64,000 nucleotides of DNA, taken from the NCBI RefSeq assembly GCF_003350505.1, contig NZ_QQAY01000002.1, positions 368,276 through 432,275 on the forward strand, read 5' to 3'. Under the pieces are notes generated by a model. That model was not told the DNA's origin. It did not search any database and saw only the letters and a list, made by a program, of their open reading frames with translations. Made by a program: the position numbers and the translations under genes. The DNA comes from Falsibacillus pallidus. GTDB lineage: Bacteria > Bacillota > Bacilli > Bacillales > DSM-25281. Below are positions 43,466 through 54,206 of this stretch, piece after piece (the stretch's first letter is position 1; each line of letters opens with the position of its first letter).

Positions 43466-44611
43466 TTATTGACCTTTCATCTCATCGAACATGAAATGCT
43501 GGATTTCCTCCGGAGAATGGTCGATCAATCCTTCTTTAAATGCTTTATCCAGCGGCAGTACTTTATACTTCCTCAAATGGTGGCTTTCAACATATGTAGG
43601 CTGAAATTGCACATCTCCAACCTTGATGGTTGTGCCGGTTGTGCTGACAGTCTTTTGGACAGTAACAGATGCCAATCCGCCGATATCTTTATATTCCCAC
43701 ATCTGGCCGGACAAGAAGTTCCCGAGCGAATAGACCACGACAGCATTCGATCCATCCGCCCGTTTGATGGTCTCGATTGGCTGAAGAACGTGGGGGTGAT
43801 GGCCAAATATGATATCTGCCCCCGCATCCGCCATCTCCTGGGCAAGAGTAATCTGGCTGTCATTCGGCATCCTTTGATATTCGCTTCCCCAGTGAATGCT
43901 GATGACGACGATATCGGCTTTTTCTTTTGCCAGATGGATATCGCTGATGATCTTGTCTTTATTGATAAGATTGACCAAATATTCCTTTCCCTTTGGAATT
44001 GGGATCCCGTTCGTTCCGAAAGTGTAGGAAAGGACGGCCGTTGAAATATTGTTGATGTTGGAGATGCGGAGCCTTTGCTGATCCGTCATATCTTTATTGA
44101 TTCCTACATATGGTATATCAACTTTGTTAAAATACCCGATGGCACTTAAGATACCCTTTTCCCCTTTATCCATTGAATGATTGTTGGCAGAAGAGATGAG
44201 GTCTACTCCGTTTCTTTTCAAGGTGTCGACAATTTCAAAGGGACTATTGAAAATGGGGTAGTTGGAAACCCCCAATCCTTCCCCGCCTGGAATGGATTCT
44301 TGATTGGCAATCAGGAAGTCCGGTTTAATAAGCGAATCTTTCACTTCTGAAAACATTTTGTCAAATTGATAGCCATCTTTTGTTTTCGCATCATCATAAA
44401 CCCAGTCGTGGAGAAGGACATCCCCGATTCCCCCGATGACAGCTGTTGTTTGATATCCTTTTGGTTCAATGGAAACAGTGCTTGATTTATTCAGCTCCAC
44501 AACATGAAGCACTTTAGCCATTTTCTGTTTGCTCTGTGTATACTGCCAGGATAATAGACTGCCGATGCATACGATTAAAACAATGATGACCCATACCCAT
44601 TTGTTTTTCAT
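43466..44611 (-). CDS. CapA family (PGA_cap) metallophosphatase-like protein
   Basis: A 381-residue protein with an N-terminal membrane anchor (about 4-23) and an extracellular calcineurin-like fold of the CapA/PgsA family: GGIGDVLLHDWVY, DFLIANQESI, LISSANNHSMDKGEKG, VVISIHWGSEYQRMP, IIFGHHPHVLQPIE and VVYSLGNFLSGQ. All the usual metal-site motifs are present. In other Bacillus the family is linked to polyglutamate capsule export, but no pgs/cap genes are nearby, so the role is open. It is inserted between yneR and plsY relative to B. subtilis. Confidence 0.85.
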   Translation of the reverse strand: MKNKWVWVIIVLIVCIGSLLSWQYTQSKQKMAKVLHVVELNKSSTVSIEPKGYQTTAVIGGIGDVLLHDWVYDDAKTKDGYQFDKMFSEVKDSLIKPDFLIANQESIPGGEGLGVSNYPIFNSPFEIVDTLKRNGVDLISSANNHSMDKGEKGILSAIGYFNKVDIPYVGINKDMTDQQRLRISNINNISTAVLSYTFGTNGIPIPKGKEYLVNLINKDKIISDIHLAKEKADIVVISIHWGSEYQRMPNDSQITLAQEMADAGADIIFGHHPHVLQPIETIKRADGSNAVVVYSLGNFLSGQMWEYKDIGGLASVTVQKTVSTTGTTIKVGDVQFQPTYVESHHLRKYKVLPLDKAFKEGLIDHSPEEIQHFMFDEMKGQ

Positions 44612-44682
44612 CTCTCTAGTTCCCCTAAATTATTTTATCTATCATAATTTTACAATAAATCCGGGAAAGCGTGTGGCCCCAA

Positions 44683-44716
44683 AAGAAAAAAGAGCCTGAG
44701 AATTCCTCGGCTCTTT
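44683..44716 (-). terminator. Terminator of plsY
   Basis: Minus strand AAAGAGCCGAGG pairs with CTCAGGCTCTTT (inner mismatch) over AATT, then TTTCTTTT. Confidence 0.8.
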
Positions 44717-44730
44717 GGATGCTGCTGGTT

Positions 44731-45315
44731 TCACAGCCATTTAATTTTTGGTTCAGTTCCGTTTTTGATCCTGCTGATATTTGCCCGGTGGCGATAGATG
44801 ACAAAGAAGGCCATGACCGTAATGACGATGATCAGCGGGATATCCTTCGTAAAGAGGCTTACGATAAATGCTGCACATGCAGCGATCATCGAGGAAAGAG
44901 AAACATATTTTGTCAAGTAAAGTCCAAGGAAGAAAATCGCAATCAATAGGAGGAATATTAGCGGGACATACCCCAGCAAAACGCCTCCTGAAGTTGCAAC
45001 CGCTTTGCCGCCACGAAAACCTGCAAAGACCGGGAACATGTGGCCGATGACGGCAAATGTCCCGACAAGAAGAGGGTGGAGGTGCTCAACTCCAAAAAGG
45101 AAAGGAAGGGCAGTCGCAAGCGTTCCCTTTAAAATATCTGCCAGTGTCACAGCAATTCCTGCTTTGATTCCCAATGTCCTGAATGTATTTGTTCCACCAA
45201 GGTTGCCGCTTCCGAATTGCCTGATATCTTTTCCATAGAATACCTTCCCCACAATAAGCCCGGAAGGAATCGATCCTAGTAAATAAGCTAGAAGGATAAT
45301 AAGTGCATATACCAT
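44731..45315 (-). CDS. plsY: Acyl-phosphate:glycerol-3-phosphate acyltransferase PlsY
   Basis: A 194-residue membrane enzyme with five hydrophobic segments. Motif 1 is [31 protein letters not shown] (Ser and Arg of the active site), motif 2 [19 protein letters not shown], motif 3 [13 protein letters not shown]. It acylates glycerol 3-phosphate to lysophosphatidate, the first step of phospholipid synthesis. B. subtilis plsY (yneS) is also divergent from yneT-parE-parC. Confidence 0.95.
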   Translation of the reverse strand: MVYALIILLAYLLGSIPSGLIVGKVFYGKDIRQFGSGNLGGTNTFRTLGIKAGIAVTLADILKGTLATALPFLFGVEHLHPLLVGTFAVIGHMFPVFAGFRGGKAVATSGGVLLGYVPLIFLLLIAIFFLGLYLTKYVSLSSMIAACAAFIVSLFTKDIPLIIVITVMAFFVIYRHRANISRIKNGTEPKIKWL

Positions 45316-45354
45316 TTGAAAACTCCTTTATCTAAATCTCCCATAGGTCCTCTT

Positions 45355-45363
45355 ATTGTACCA
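45355..45363 (-). promoter_or_regulatory. Possible extended -10 promoter of plsY
   Basis: Minus strand TGG-TACAAT (extended -10 form TGn-TATAAT-like) about 40 nt upstream of the start. No clear -35 was found. Confidence 0.4.
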
Positions 45364-45468
45364 TGAAAAATCATAGGAAATGAAATCAATTTTCACAGCC
45401 GGATTTGATTAATTACTCTTTTCAACTTAACAGGCATCCTGTACGATTAAATTGGGGGAGGAAGAAAA

Positions 45469-47211
45469 ATGGAAACAATGCAAATAAATAGAAAAAGGGC
45501 ACCGCAAAAAGCTGCGCTGATTGCAGGGTTGGCGGTCAGTCTTGTCTTGATACTAATATCAAGCATTCTTTTATACATATTTTACCCTTACGCTTCCAAT
45601 GAAAAGAAGGCATATGTCCGGAGCGGGCATCCTATTCTTTATCACGGCAAGCTGCAAGGGAATGCGATTATGGAAAATGGGACGGCATATGTTCCAGTTT
45701 CCATCATACAAAAAAACATCGACCCTTCGCTATTTGAAGACTCTGACAGCCATTCTGTCGTTCTCACGACTAAGAATAAAGTCATTCATTTCCCTGATTC
45801 CTCCTTGGAGTATTATATCAATGATAAGGAAGTCAAACTGCATTTCCCTGCAGCAAAATCAGCAGGCGGCGAACAATACATTGCGCTCGACCCACTGCTT
45901 GAACTATACGGCATCCGCTACAGGGAATTGAAAGAGACAGGCATCCTTTTAATAGAAAAGAACGGGGATACAATCAAGCAGGCAACTGTCAAAAATCAAG
46001 AAGCCAGGAAAGCCTTTCTCCGTTTAAGAGAAAAACCAGACCTTCAATCACCTTATTATCAAGAAGTCGCCCAGGGTGAAAAAGTTGTTGTAGAAAACGA
46101 AACGGATGGATTTTTATTTGTCAGAAAAGAAAATGGAACGGCAGGCTATATCCAGAAGGACTATATTAATATAGGCAATGTACAAAGCATTATGATAAGC
46201 CAGAAGGAAAATGAATGGGCCATGCCAAAAAGTCCATACCCGATTCAACTTGCGTGGGAGGCCGTCTATAGCAAAAATCCTGATGTCACATCGCTTCCTT
46301 CCATGACCGGCGTGAATATCGTGTCACCGACCTGGTTTCATTTAATCAATGGAACTGGCGAAGTCGATAATATGGGCTCCAACGAGTATGTAAACTGGGC
46401 GGAAAAGAACCAGAAGCAAATCTGGGGTGTATTCACGAATTCATTCGATCCTCAGTTGACGCATGAAGCCTTTTCGAATTATGAAAAGAGGCAGGCAGTC
46501 ATAAGGCAGCTGCTTCATTACAGCAAGATGTATCGCCTCAGCGGCATCAATCTGGATATTGAAAATGTAGATGTTGCAGACAAAGCCTATGTCACACAGT
46601 TTACTAGAGAAGCAGCCGCCAGATTCCATCAGGCTGGACTAATCGTTTCCATGGACGTCACATTCCTATCATCAAGCGGAAATTGGTCTCAATTCTACGA
46701 TCGCAAAGAGCTGGCCAAATCAGTTGATTATCTCATGGTCATGGCCTATGATGAGCATTGGGCAAGTTCACAGACTGCAGGCAGCGTCGCGAGTCTTCCA
46801 TGGGTCGAACAGAATTTGCAGAATCTATTGGAGCAGGTTCCAAATGAGAAAATTGTCCTTGGCGTGCCTCTTTATACCCGTCTTTGGAAGGAAACGACTG
46901 ATTCTTCCGGGGCAGCTCAGATGACTTCTGAAGCATTAAAGATGCAGACCGCTCAAAAGTGGATGGCAGAGAGGAGCCTTTCCCCGAAGTATGACCCGGA
47001 AACTGGACAAAATTTTGTTCAATATACAGATCCAAAAGAAAAAGCCATTTATCGCATGTGGCTGGAAGATGAAACCTCTCTTCAAAAGAGAGTAGAGCTG
47101 GCTGATAAGTATCAGCTGGCAGGCATTGCTGCATGGGCGAGGATTTTCGCAGATGACAAGGCGTGGACTGCCATGAATTCTTCCATGACAGCGTTTTATC
47201 CAAAAAAGTAG
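45469..47211 (+). CDS. GH18 family protein with stalk-like and SH3 domains
   Basis: A 580-residue membrane-anchored or secreted protein. After an N-terminal membrane helix (about 15-37) come a copper-amine-oxidase N-terminal (stalk-like) region (about 50-175), a bacterial SH3 domain (about 185-240, LRLREKPDLQSPYYQEV) and a GH18 TIM barrel (about 265-575). The barrel has SGINLDIENV with the acid Glu, the DxE form seen in spore-cortex SleL and YdhD types. It may cut peptidoglycan or N-acetylglucosamine chains. Ribosome binding site GGGGAGG. The permease gene starts 10 nt downstream. Confidence 0.85.
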   Translation: METMQINRKRAPQKAALIAGLAVSLVLILISSILLYIFYPYASNEKKAYVRSGHPILYHGKLQGNAIMENGTAYVPVSIIQKNIDPSLFEDSDSHSVVLTTKNKVIHFPDSSLEYYINDKEVKLHFPAAKSAGGEQYIALDPLLELYGIRYRELKETGILLIEKNGDTIKQATVKNQEARKAFLRLREKPDLQSPYYQEVAQGEKVVVENETDGFLFVRKENGTAGYIQKDYINIGNVQSIMISQKENEWAMPKSPYPIQLAWEAVYSKNPDVTSLPSMTGVNIVSPTWFHLINGTGEVDNMGSNEYVNWAEKNQKQIWGVFTNSFDPQLTHEAFSNYEKRQAVIRQLLHYSKMYRLSGINLDIENVDVADKAYVTQFTREAAARFHQAGLIVSMDVTFLSSSGNWSQFYDRKELAKSVDYLMVMAYDEHWASSQTAGSVASLPWVEQNLQNLLEQVPNEKIVLGVPLYTRLWKETTDSSGAAQMTSEALKMQTAQKWMAERSLSPKYDPETGQNFVQYTDPKEKAIYRMWLEDETSLQKRVELADKYQLAGIAAWARIFADDKAWTAMNSSMTAFYPKK

Positions 47212-47221
47212 GTGTTTAACA

Positions 47222-48511
47222 GTGTTTAAGACTAGTTTCAGTGCCATCCAATGGGTGGCATTTATGATTGCCAGTTCTGTCGTGGCTCCGATCGCGATAG
47301 CAGATCTATTCCATTTGCAGCCGGTTGAAACAACCCTATTCGTTCAACGGACGATCTTCGTTCTTGGGATCTCCAGTATTCTTCAAGGTTTGTTCGGGCA
47401 CCGGCTTCCCATCAATGAAGGACCGGCTGGTTTATGGTGGAGTGTATTTGCTATCTATGCTGGCTTCATCGGTACCATCTATTCTTCAGGGGATGAAGCT
47501 CTCCGTACATTAGAAGGCGGGATGCTTATCAGTGCCGCTGTATTTATCATTCTTGCCGTATTCGGTCTCATTGAAAAATTGAAGAATCTCTTTACCCCAA
47601 CGGCTACATTTGTTTATCTGATCCTTTTAATCCTGCAGCTGAGCGGATCCTTTATTAAGGGTATGCTGGGACTATCCAATGAACATCCACATGTACAGCC
47701 GATGGTGCTCATCGGAAGCACTGTGATCGTGATTCTCACGTTTTTCCTTGGCAGTGTCAAAATTAGGTGGATCAATCAATATTCCATACTCTTAGGTCTA
47801 GCGCTCGGCTGGCTATTGTTCATCCTTTTAGGGCTAGCTCCGCCGGTATCAGAAGCAAGCCATCCCATTATGGCGATGCCTGAAATCTTTCCCTTCGGAT
47901 TTCCGAAGATAGATAGCGGGATGATTGCGACAGCGGCATTCACCGCACTCCTTCTGACAACTAATATGATTGCTTCCGTAAGGGTCATGGAAGAGGCGCA
48001 GCAGAAGCTGACTGGGAAACTTCCGACACCTGACTACAAGCGGGCAGGGATTGTGTCTGGTGTGAATCAGGCTGCGGGTGGGCTGTTTGGAGCTGTCGGC
48101 CCTGTTCCGATCTCAGGAGCAGCCGGTTTTGTTTCAGCTACCAACGTGCCATCGATAAAACCATTCATACTTGGATCAATCTTAATTACCATCCTTTCTT
48201 TATTCCCAAAGGTCATGGATATCATGGCTTCCATCCCTGCACCTGCCGGGTACGCAGTGACATTCGTAATTTTCTCTAGAATGGTAGGGATGGCCTTCAG
48301 TGAATTTGAAAAAGAATCAGACAAGCCGTTGGCCAAATTGACAGCAGGAGTCTCCCTTATGATCGGGGTAGGAGCGATGTTCATCCCTCCTGAGGCCACA
48401 AAGGGTCTGCCAACCATATTTGCTTCATTATTGAATAACGGCCTCATCCTCGGAACTCTAGCGGCCATTCTCACAGAACAATTCATCCGCTTCAAACAAA
48501 GGAATACGTGA
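47222..48511 (+). CDS. NCS2-type purine/pyrimidine permease
   Basis: A 429-residue membrane protein of about twelve helices with family traits INEGPAGLWWSVFAIYAGF, GAVGPVPISGAAGFVSATNV (the TM8-TM9 core) and a terminal basic tail. It resembles the uncharacterised YwdJ-like branch of xanthine/uracil permeases; the nucleobase is not known. GTG start at 47222 follows TAGGTG, just after the GH18 gene, so the two probably share a transcript. Terminator downstream. Confidence 0.83.
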   Translation: MFKTSFSAIQWVAFMIASSVVAPIAIADLFHLQPVETTLFVQRTIFVLGISSILQGLFGHRLPINEGPAGLWWSVFAIYAGFIGTIYSSGDEALRTLEGGMLISAAVFIILAVFGLIEKLKNLFTPTATFVYLILLILQLSGSFIKGMLGLSNEHPHVQPMVLIGSTVIVILTFFLGSVKIRWINQYSILLGLALGWLLFILLGLAPPVSEASHPIMAMPEIFPFGFPKIDSGMIATAAFTALLLTTNMIASVRVMEEAQQKLTGKLPTPDYKRAGIVSGVNQAAGGLFGAVGPVPISGAAGFVSATNVPSIKPFILGSILITILSLFPKVMDIMASIPAPAGYAVTFVIFSRMVGMAFSEFEKESDKPLAKLTAGVSLMIGVGAMFIPPEATKGLPTIFASLLNNGLILGTLAAILTEQFIRFKQRNT

Positions 48512-48558
48512 CAGAAAGAACCGTCAGCAGCTGCATTGCAGGCGGTTCTTTCTTTTTT
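48512..48558 (+). terminator. Terminator of the GH18-permease unit
   Basis: AGAAAGAACCG pairs with CGGTTCTTTCT around a GC-containing loop, then TTTTT. Confidence 0.88.
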
Positions 48559-48728
48559 GACAAAAACCGGGGCGTCCCTGTCACTTCCCGATTTTTCTTG
48601 CATTATGGTCAGCTCTCACATATTTTCTCACTCGGGGTTATATCATAAGAAAAGAAAACACTATAAGGTTTGCCTGCTGGAATATTAGGGAAACATGAAC
48701 GGAATACAATTGAAGGAAGGTGATTGAA

Positions 48729-49862
48729 TTGATTTCATTCAAGGGTGTGGAGAAGACTTTCAAAGATGGAACCACTGCAGTGGATGGTCTGGATCTTGAT
48801 ATTCAGGAAGGGGAATTCGCTGCATTGATCGGACCGAGCGGCTGTGGAAAGACGACAACAATGAAGATGATCAATAAGCTGATTGAACCGACCAGCGGTG
48901 AAATTTACATAAACGGTGAAAACATTGCAGCAAAAGATCCTGTTGAATTAAGAAGGAATATCGGGTACGTCATTCAGCAGATCGGATTGTTCCCACATAT
49001 GACGATTGAACAAAATGTAGCCCTGATCCCAAGGCTTAAAGGATGGAAGAAAGAAAAATACGTAAAGCGGGTAGACGAGCTGCTCGATATGGTCGGATTA
49101 GACCCCGTTCAATTCAAACGGAAATATCCATTGGAGTTGAGCGGTGGACAGCAGCAGCGCGTCGGCGTCATCCGTGCACTTGCCGCTGAACCACCCATCA
49201 TCTTAATGGATGAACCATTCAGTGCATTAGACCCAATCAGCAGGGAACAGCTTCAGGATGAATTAAAAAATCTGCAGAAGCAGATCAAAAAGACGATCGT
49301 CTTTGTCACACATGATATCGATGAAGCGTTAAAACTTGCGGACCGGATTGCCTTGATGAAAGAAGGGAAAATCGTACAATACGATACCCCTGCGCAATTA
49401 GTGGCAAAACCAGCCAATCTCTTTGCCGAGCAATTCATCGGAGAGGAACGATTGAAGAATGCTCGGGCAGCAGCAGGCCCACCTGAATACAACCTTCTTG
49501 ACTACTGCATGACCGGCCTTCCTGTCCTTTCATTGGAAAAAGATTTCACGACTAAGCTTGAGCCTTGGCCGGAGGATATGCCAGCAGGAATCCATGAAAT
49601 CCACGTCGTTGACGAAAATCATTCCTATGCAGGGACTGTCTTCAAGGAAGAAATGGAATCCCAGCCGTTAACCTTGAACCTTTTGCATCATTCAGATACG
49701 TTCGCACTTCACACCAATACCATTAAAGAAGCAGCCAGAATGCTATTTTCAACGAACAGAACAAGTGTTCCTGTAGCGGCAAATGGGCATTATGCAGGAT
49801 TGGTCACGAAGGATAGACTGTTTGCTGCAATGGCTGGCCTTAAGGAGGAATCAACGGTATGA
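48729..49862 (+). CDS. opuCA: OpuC-type osmoprotectant ABC transporter, ATPase subunit
   Basis: A 377-residue ABC ATPase: Walker A GPSGCGKTTT, Q-loop QQIGLFPH, signature ELSGGQQQRVGV, Walker B IILMDEPFSALDP, H-loop THDIDEA. It ends with tandem CBS domains (about 250-370), which sense ionic strength in this family. It drives uptake of quaternary amines such as glycine betaine, choline or carnitine. TTG at 48729 follows AAGGAAGGTGA; GTG at 48720 lies inside that ribosome binding site. The stop codon overlaps the permease start by 4 nt. Confidence 0.9.
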   Translation: MISFKGVEKTFKDGTTAVDGLDLDIQEGEFAALIGPSGCGKTTTMKMINKLIEPTSGEIYINGENIAAKDPVELRRNIGYVIQQIGLFPHMTIEQNVALIPRLKGWKKEKYVKRVDELLDMVGLDPVQFKRKYPLELSGGQQQRVGVIRALAAEPPIILMDEPFSALDPISREQLQDELKNLQKQIKKTIVFVTHDIDEALKLADRIALMKEGKIVQYDTPAQLVAKPANLFAEQFIGEERLKNARAAAGPPEYNLLDYCMTGLPVLSLEKDFTTKLEPWPEDMPAGIHEIHVVDENHSYAGTVFKEEMESQPLTLNLLHHSDTFALHTNTIKEAARMLFSTNRTSVPVAANGHYAGLVTKDRLFAAMAGLKEESTV

Positions 49863-50497
49863 GCTTGTTTTGGGAGACCATAACATCACGCAAGGATTTG
49901 ATTATAGAGGGCCTCATCCAGCATTTATATCTCTCTTTCATTTCCATTCTGATTGCGATCGTCATTTCCATCCCGCTCGGCATCTTTATTTCACGCAATG
50001 AAAGAATGGCGGAGTTTTTCATAGGGATCACGGCTATTTTCCAAACGATCCCAAGTCTTGCCTTATTCGGATTTCTCGTACCGCTGCTTGGCATCGGAAA
50101 CCCGACAGCCATCATCGCCTTAACGGTATATGCCCTCCTGCCAATCTTAAGGAATACATATACAGGAATTGTGGGGGTCGACAGCGGGATCATTGAAGCA
50201 GGACGGGGGATGGGGATGACAAAAGGGCAGATCCTCATGAAGATCGAATTGCCGCTATCCCTTCCAGTCATGATGGCAGGAATCAGGACGGCGACAGTTT
50301 TGACCGTCGGTGTAGCCACACTTGCCACTTTTGTCGGTGCCGGGGGCCTTGGCGACATCATTTACCGCGGCCTTTCAACCTATAACAATATGCTCGTTTT
50401 GGCCGGCGCTTTACCTGCCGCCCTGCTCGCCTTGCTTTTTGATTTCCTGCTTAGGTTGATTGAAAGAGCAACAACGCCAAAAGGATTAAAAAATTAG
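49859..50497 (+). CDS. opuCB: OpuC-type osmoprotectant ABC transporter, permease subunit
   Basis: A 212-residue permease with five to six membrane helices and the binding-protein-dependent signature EAGRGMGMTKGQILMKIELPLSLPVMMAGIRTATVLTVG (EAA loop). It starts by ATGA overlap with opuCA. It is the only permease gene in this operon; B. subtilis OpuB and OpuC carry two. Confidence 0.9.
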   Translation: MSLFWETITSRKDLIIEGLIQHLYLSFISILIAIVISIPLGIFISRNERMAEFFIGITAIFQTIPSLALFGFLVPLLGIGNPTAIIALTVYALLPILRNTYTGIVGVDSGIIEAGRGMGMTKGQILMKIELPLSLPVMMAGIRTATVLTVGVATLATFVGAGGLGDIIYRGLSTYNNMLVLAGALPAALLALLFDFLLRLIERATTPKGLKN

Positions 50498-50515
50498 AAA
50501 ATCGGAGGAATTTCA

Positions 50516-51409
50516 GTGAAAAAAATAAGCACCCTATTGGCCATCGTTATCATGGCTGCCGTTTTTTCCGCAGGCTGCGGAAACGATAATAAAGATACCA
50601 TCGTTATCTCAGGGAAAAAATGGACCGAACAGTACATACTCCCAGAGATTTTATCCCAATATATCCAAGCCAAAACGGATTACAAAGTCAAAGTCAAAGA
50701 AGGCTTGGGAGAAGTCTCAATCTTGACTCCTGCCCTGGATAAAGGGGATATCGACATGTATGTGGAATACACCGGAACAGGGCTGGAAGCGGTCCTTAAA
50801 GACAAAGCAAAACCGGGAGAATCCTCAGAAGATGTGTTGAAAAAAGTCAGGGAAGGCTATAAAAAGAAATACAAGGTAGACTGGCTTGAGCCGCTCGGCT
50901 TTGAAAACACCTATACTTTAGCCTATAAAAAAGATTCAGGAATCGATGCAAAAACTTTCTCAGATTTAGTCCCTGATTCAAGCTCCATGACTTTCGGAGC
51001 ACCTCACCAGTTCTATGAACGTGCAGATGGATATGATGCCATGGCAAAAGCGTATGGGTTTAAATTCAAGGATCAAAAAAGCTTTGATCCAAATGTCATG
51101 TACGATGCGGTTAAAAACGGAGATGTTGACGTAATACCCGCCTTCACGACCGATGGACGCATCCAGCGCTATGACCTTGCGACAACGAAAGACGACTTAG
51201 GCTTTTTCCCGAAATATGATGCAGTGCCAATCGTCAGGGAGGATGTCCTAAAGAAATTCCCGAAACTGAAAGATGTCGTCAACCAGCTTGCCGGAAAAAT
51301 CTCCGAAGCAGAGATGAGTGAAATGAATGCAAAAGTGGACATCGACCATCAGGATCCAAAAAAAGTAGCAAAGGACTTCCTGATCAAAAAAGGATTAATC
51401 AAAAAATAA
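50516..51409 (+). CDS. opuCC: OpuC-type osmoprotectant-binding lipoprotein
   Basis: A 297-residue substrate-binding lipoprotein: signal with lipobox FSAGC (lipidated Cys21), then VISGKKWTEQYILPEILSQY and DMYVEYTGTGLEAVL, blocks common to OpuBC/OpuCC proteins. Tyr and Trp residues available for a cation-pi cage are present (WTEQY, YVEYT, YERADGYDAM). It delivers a trimethylammonium solute to the permease. GTG start after CGGAGGA. The operon ends here with a terminator; there is no fourth gene. Confidence 0.9.
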   Translation: MKKISTLLAIVIMAAVFSAGCGNDNKDTIVISGKKWTEQYILPEILSQYIQAKTDYKVKVKEGLGEVSILTPALDKGDIDMYVEYTGTGLEAVLKDKAKPGESSEDVLKKVREGYKKKYKVDWLEPLGFENTYTLAYKKDSGIDAKTFSDLVPDSSSMTFGAPHQFYERADGYDAMAKAYGFKFKDQKSFDPNVMYDAVKNGDVDVIPAFTTDGRIQRYDLATTKDDLGFFPKYDAVPIVREDVLKKFPKLKDVVNQLAGKISEAEMSEMNAKVDIDHQDPKKVAKDFLIKKGLIKK

Positions 51410-51415
51410 TGGGAC

Positions 51416-51452
51416 AAAAAAAGGGAAAACGCCTGTCGTTTCCCTTTTTGCT
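51416..51452 (+). terminator. Terminator of the opuC-like operon
   Basis: AAAAAGGGAAAACG pairs with CGTTTCCCTTTTT (bulge in the A-tract) over 5 nt, ending in a T-run. Confidence 0.88.
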
Positions 51453-51610
51453 TTAGTCTGTTTTCTAAACATAGGCTAAGGCAATAATTAAAAAGAAACT
51501 TGCACAACGGCAAAACTTGCCTTACTCTAAAAAAAGAAGGAATATTTCACCAACTTAACTAGGTGCGATAATTCAAACGAAAACCTTACTTGCTGAAAGG
51601 GGACTCATCA

Positions 51611-52024
51611 ATGCCAATTAACAATCCATCCAGGGAAGAGATCGGTGTTATTTTAAAAAAATCAAAAAGAATCGCTGTCGTTGGGTTGAGCGATCAGCCT
51701 GAACGCACTTCTTATGCAGTATCCAAAGCCATGCAGGATGCCGGCTATGAAATCATACCCGTTAATCCAAATGTCTCACAGGTCCTCGGAATGAAAGCGG
51801 TGCCGACATTAAAGGACATTGAAGGGCACATCGACATTGTGAATATCTTCAGGCGTTCTGAATTCCTGCCGGCCATTGCAAAGGAATTCGATGAAATAGA
51901 TGCGGATGTTTTTTGGGCCCAGCTCGGGGTGGCAAATGAGGAAGCCTATGAATTCTTAGCGAAAAAAGGTTATACTGTTATTATGGATCGCTGCATCAAG
52001 GTGGAACATGCTCTTACGAAATAA
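51611..52024 (+). CDS. yneT: CoA-binding domain protein YneT
   Basis: A 137-residue Rossmann-like CoA-binding protein: KRIAVVGLSDQPERTSYAVSK (nucleotide loop), GYEIIPVNPNV and DIVNIFRRSEFLPAIA. The function is unknown; the fold matches the CoA-binding part of succinyl-CoA-synthetase-like proteins. Position upstream of parE matches B. subtilis yneT. ATG at 51611 follows GAAAGGGG; the frame from 51590 has no ribosome binding site. Terminator follows. Confidence 0.87.
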   Translation: MPINNPSREEIGVILKKSKRIAVVGLSDQPERTSYAVSKAMQDAGYEIIPVNPNVSQVLGMKAVPTLKDIEGHIDIVNIFRRSEFLPAIAKEFDEIDADVFWAQLGVANEEAYEFLAKKGYTVIMDRCIKVEHALTK

Positions 52025-52034
52025 CCATGCTGAC

Positions 52035-52070
52035 CAAGCAAGCGTAACGATTTCGCTTGCTTTCGTTTTG
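52035..52070 (+). terminator. Terminator of yneT
   Basis: AAGCAAGCG pairs with CGCTTGCTT over a 9-nt loop, then TCGTTTTG. Confidence 0.78.
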
Positions 52071-52123
52071 GGTTTAACCGTATTTTAAAAATAGGATTTG
52101 GCAGCTTCCTGTTTCAGAGGGAT

Positions 52124-52151
52124 TTGCCAAAACGCCAGAAAACAGTACAAT
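52124..52151 (+). promoter_or_regulatory. Candidate sigma-A promoter of parE-parC
   Basis: TTGCCA (52124-52129), 16 nt, TACAAT (52146-52151). A second TACAAT at 52170-52175 lies 10 nt upstream of the LexA box but lacks a clear -35. Confidence 0.5.
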
Positions 52152-52184
52152 AAGACATAAAAAATATGCTACAATTGAATGTAA

Positions 52185-54200
<2,016 letters not shown>

Positions 54201-54206
54201 TCGATC

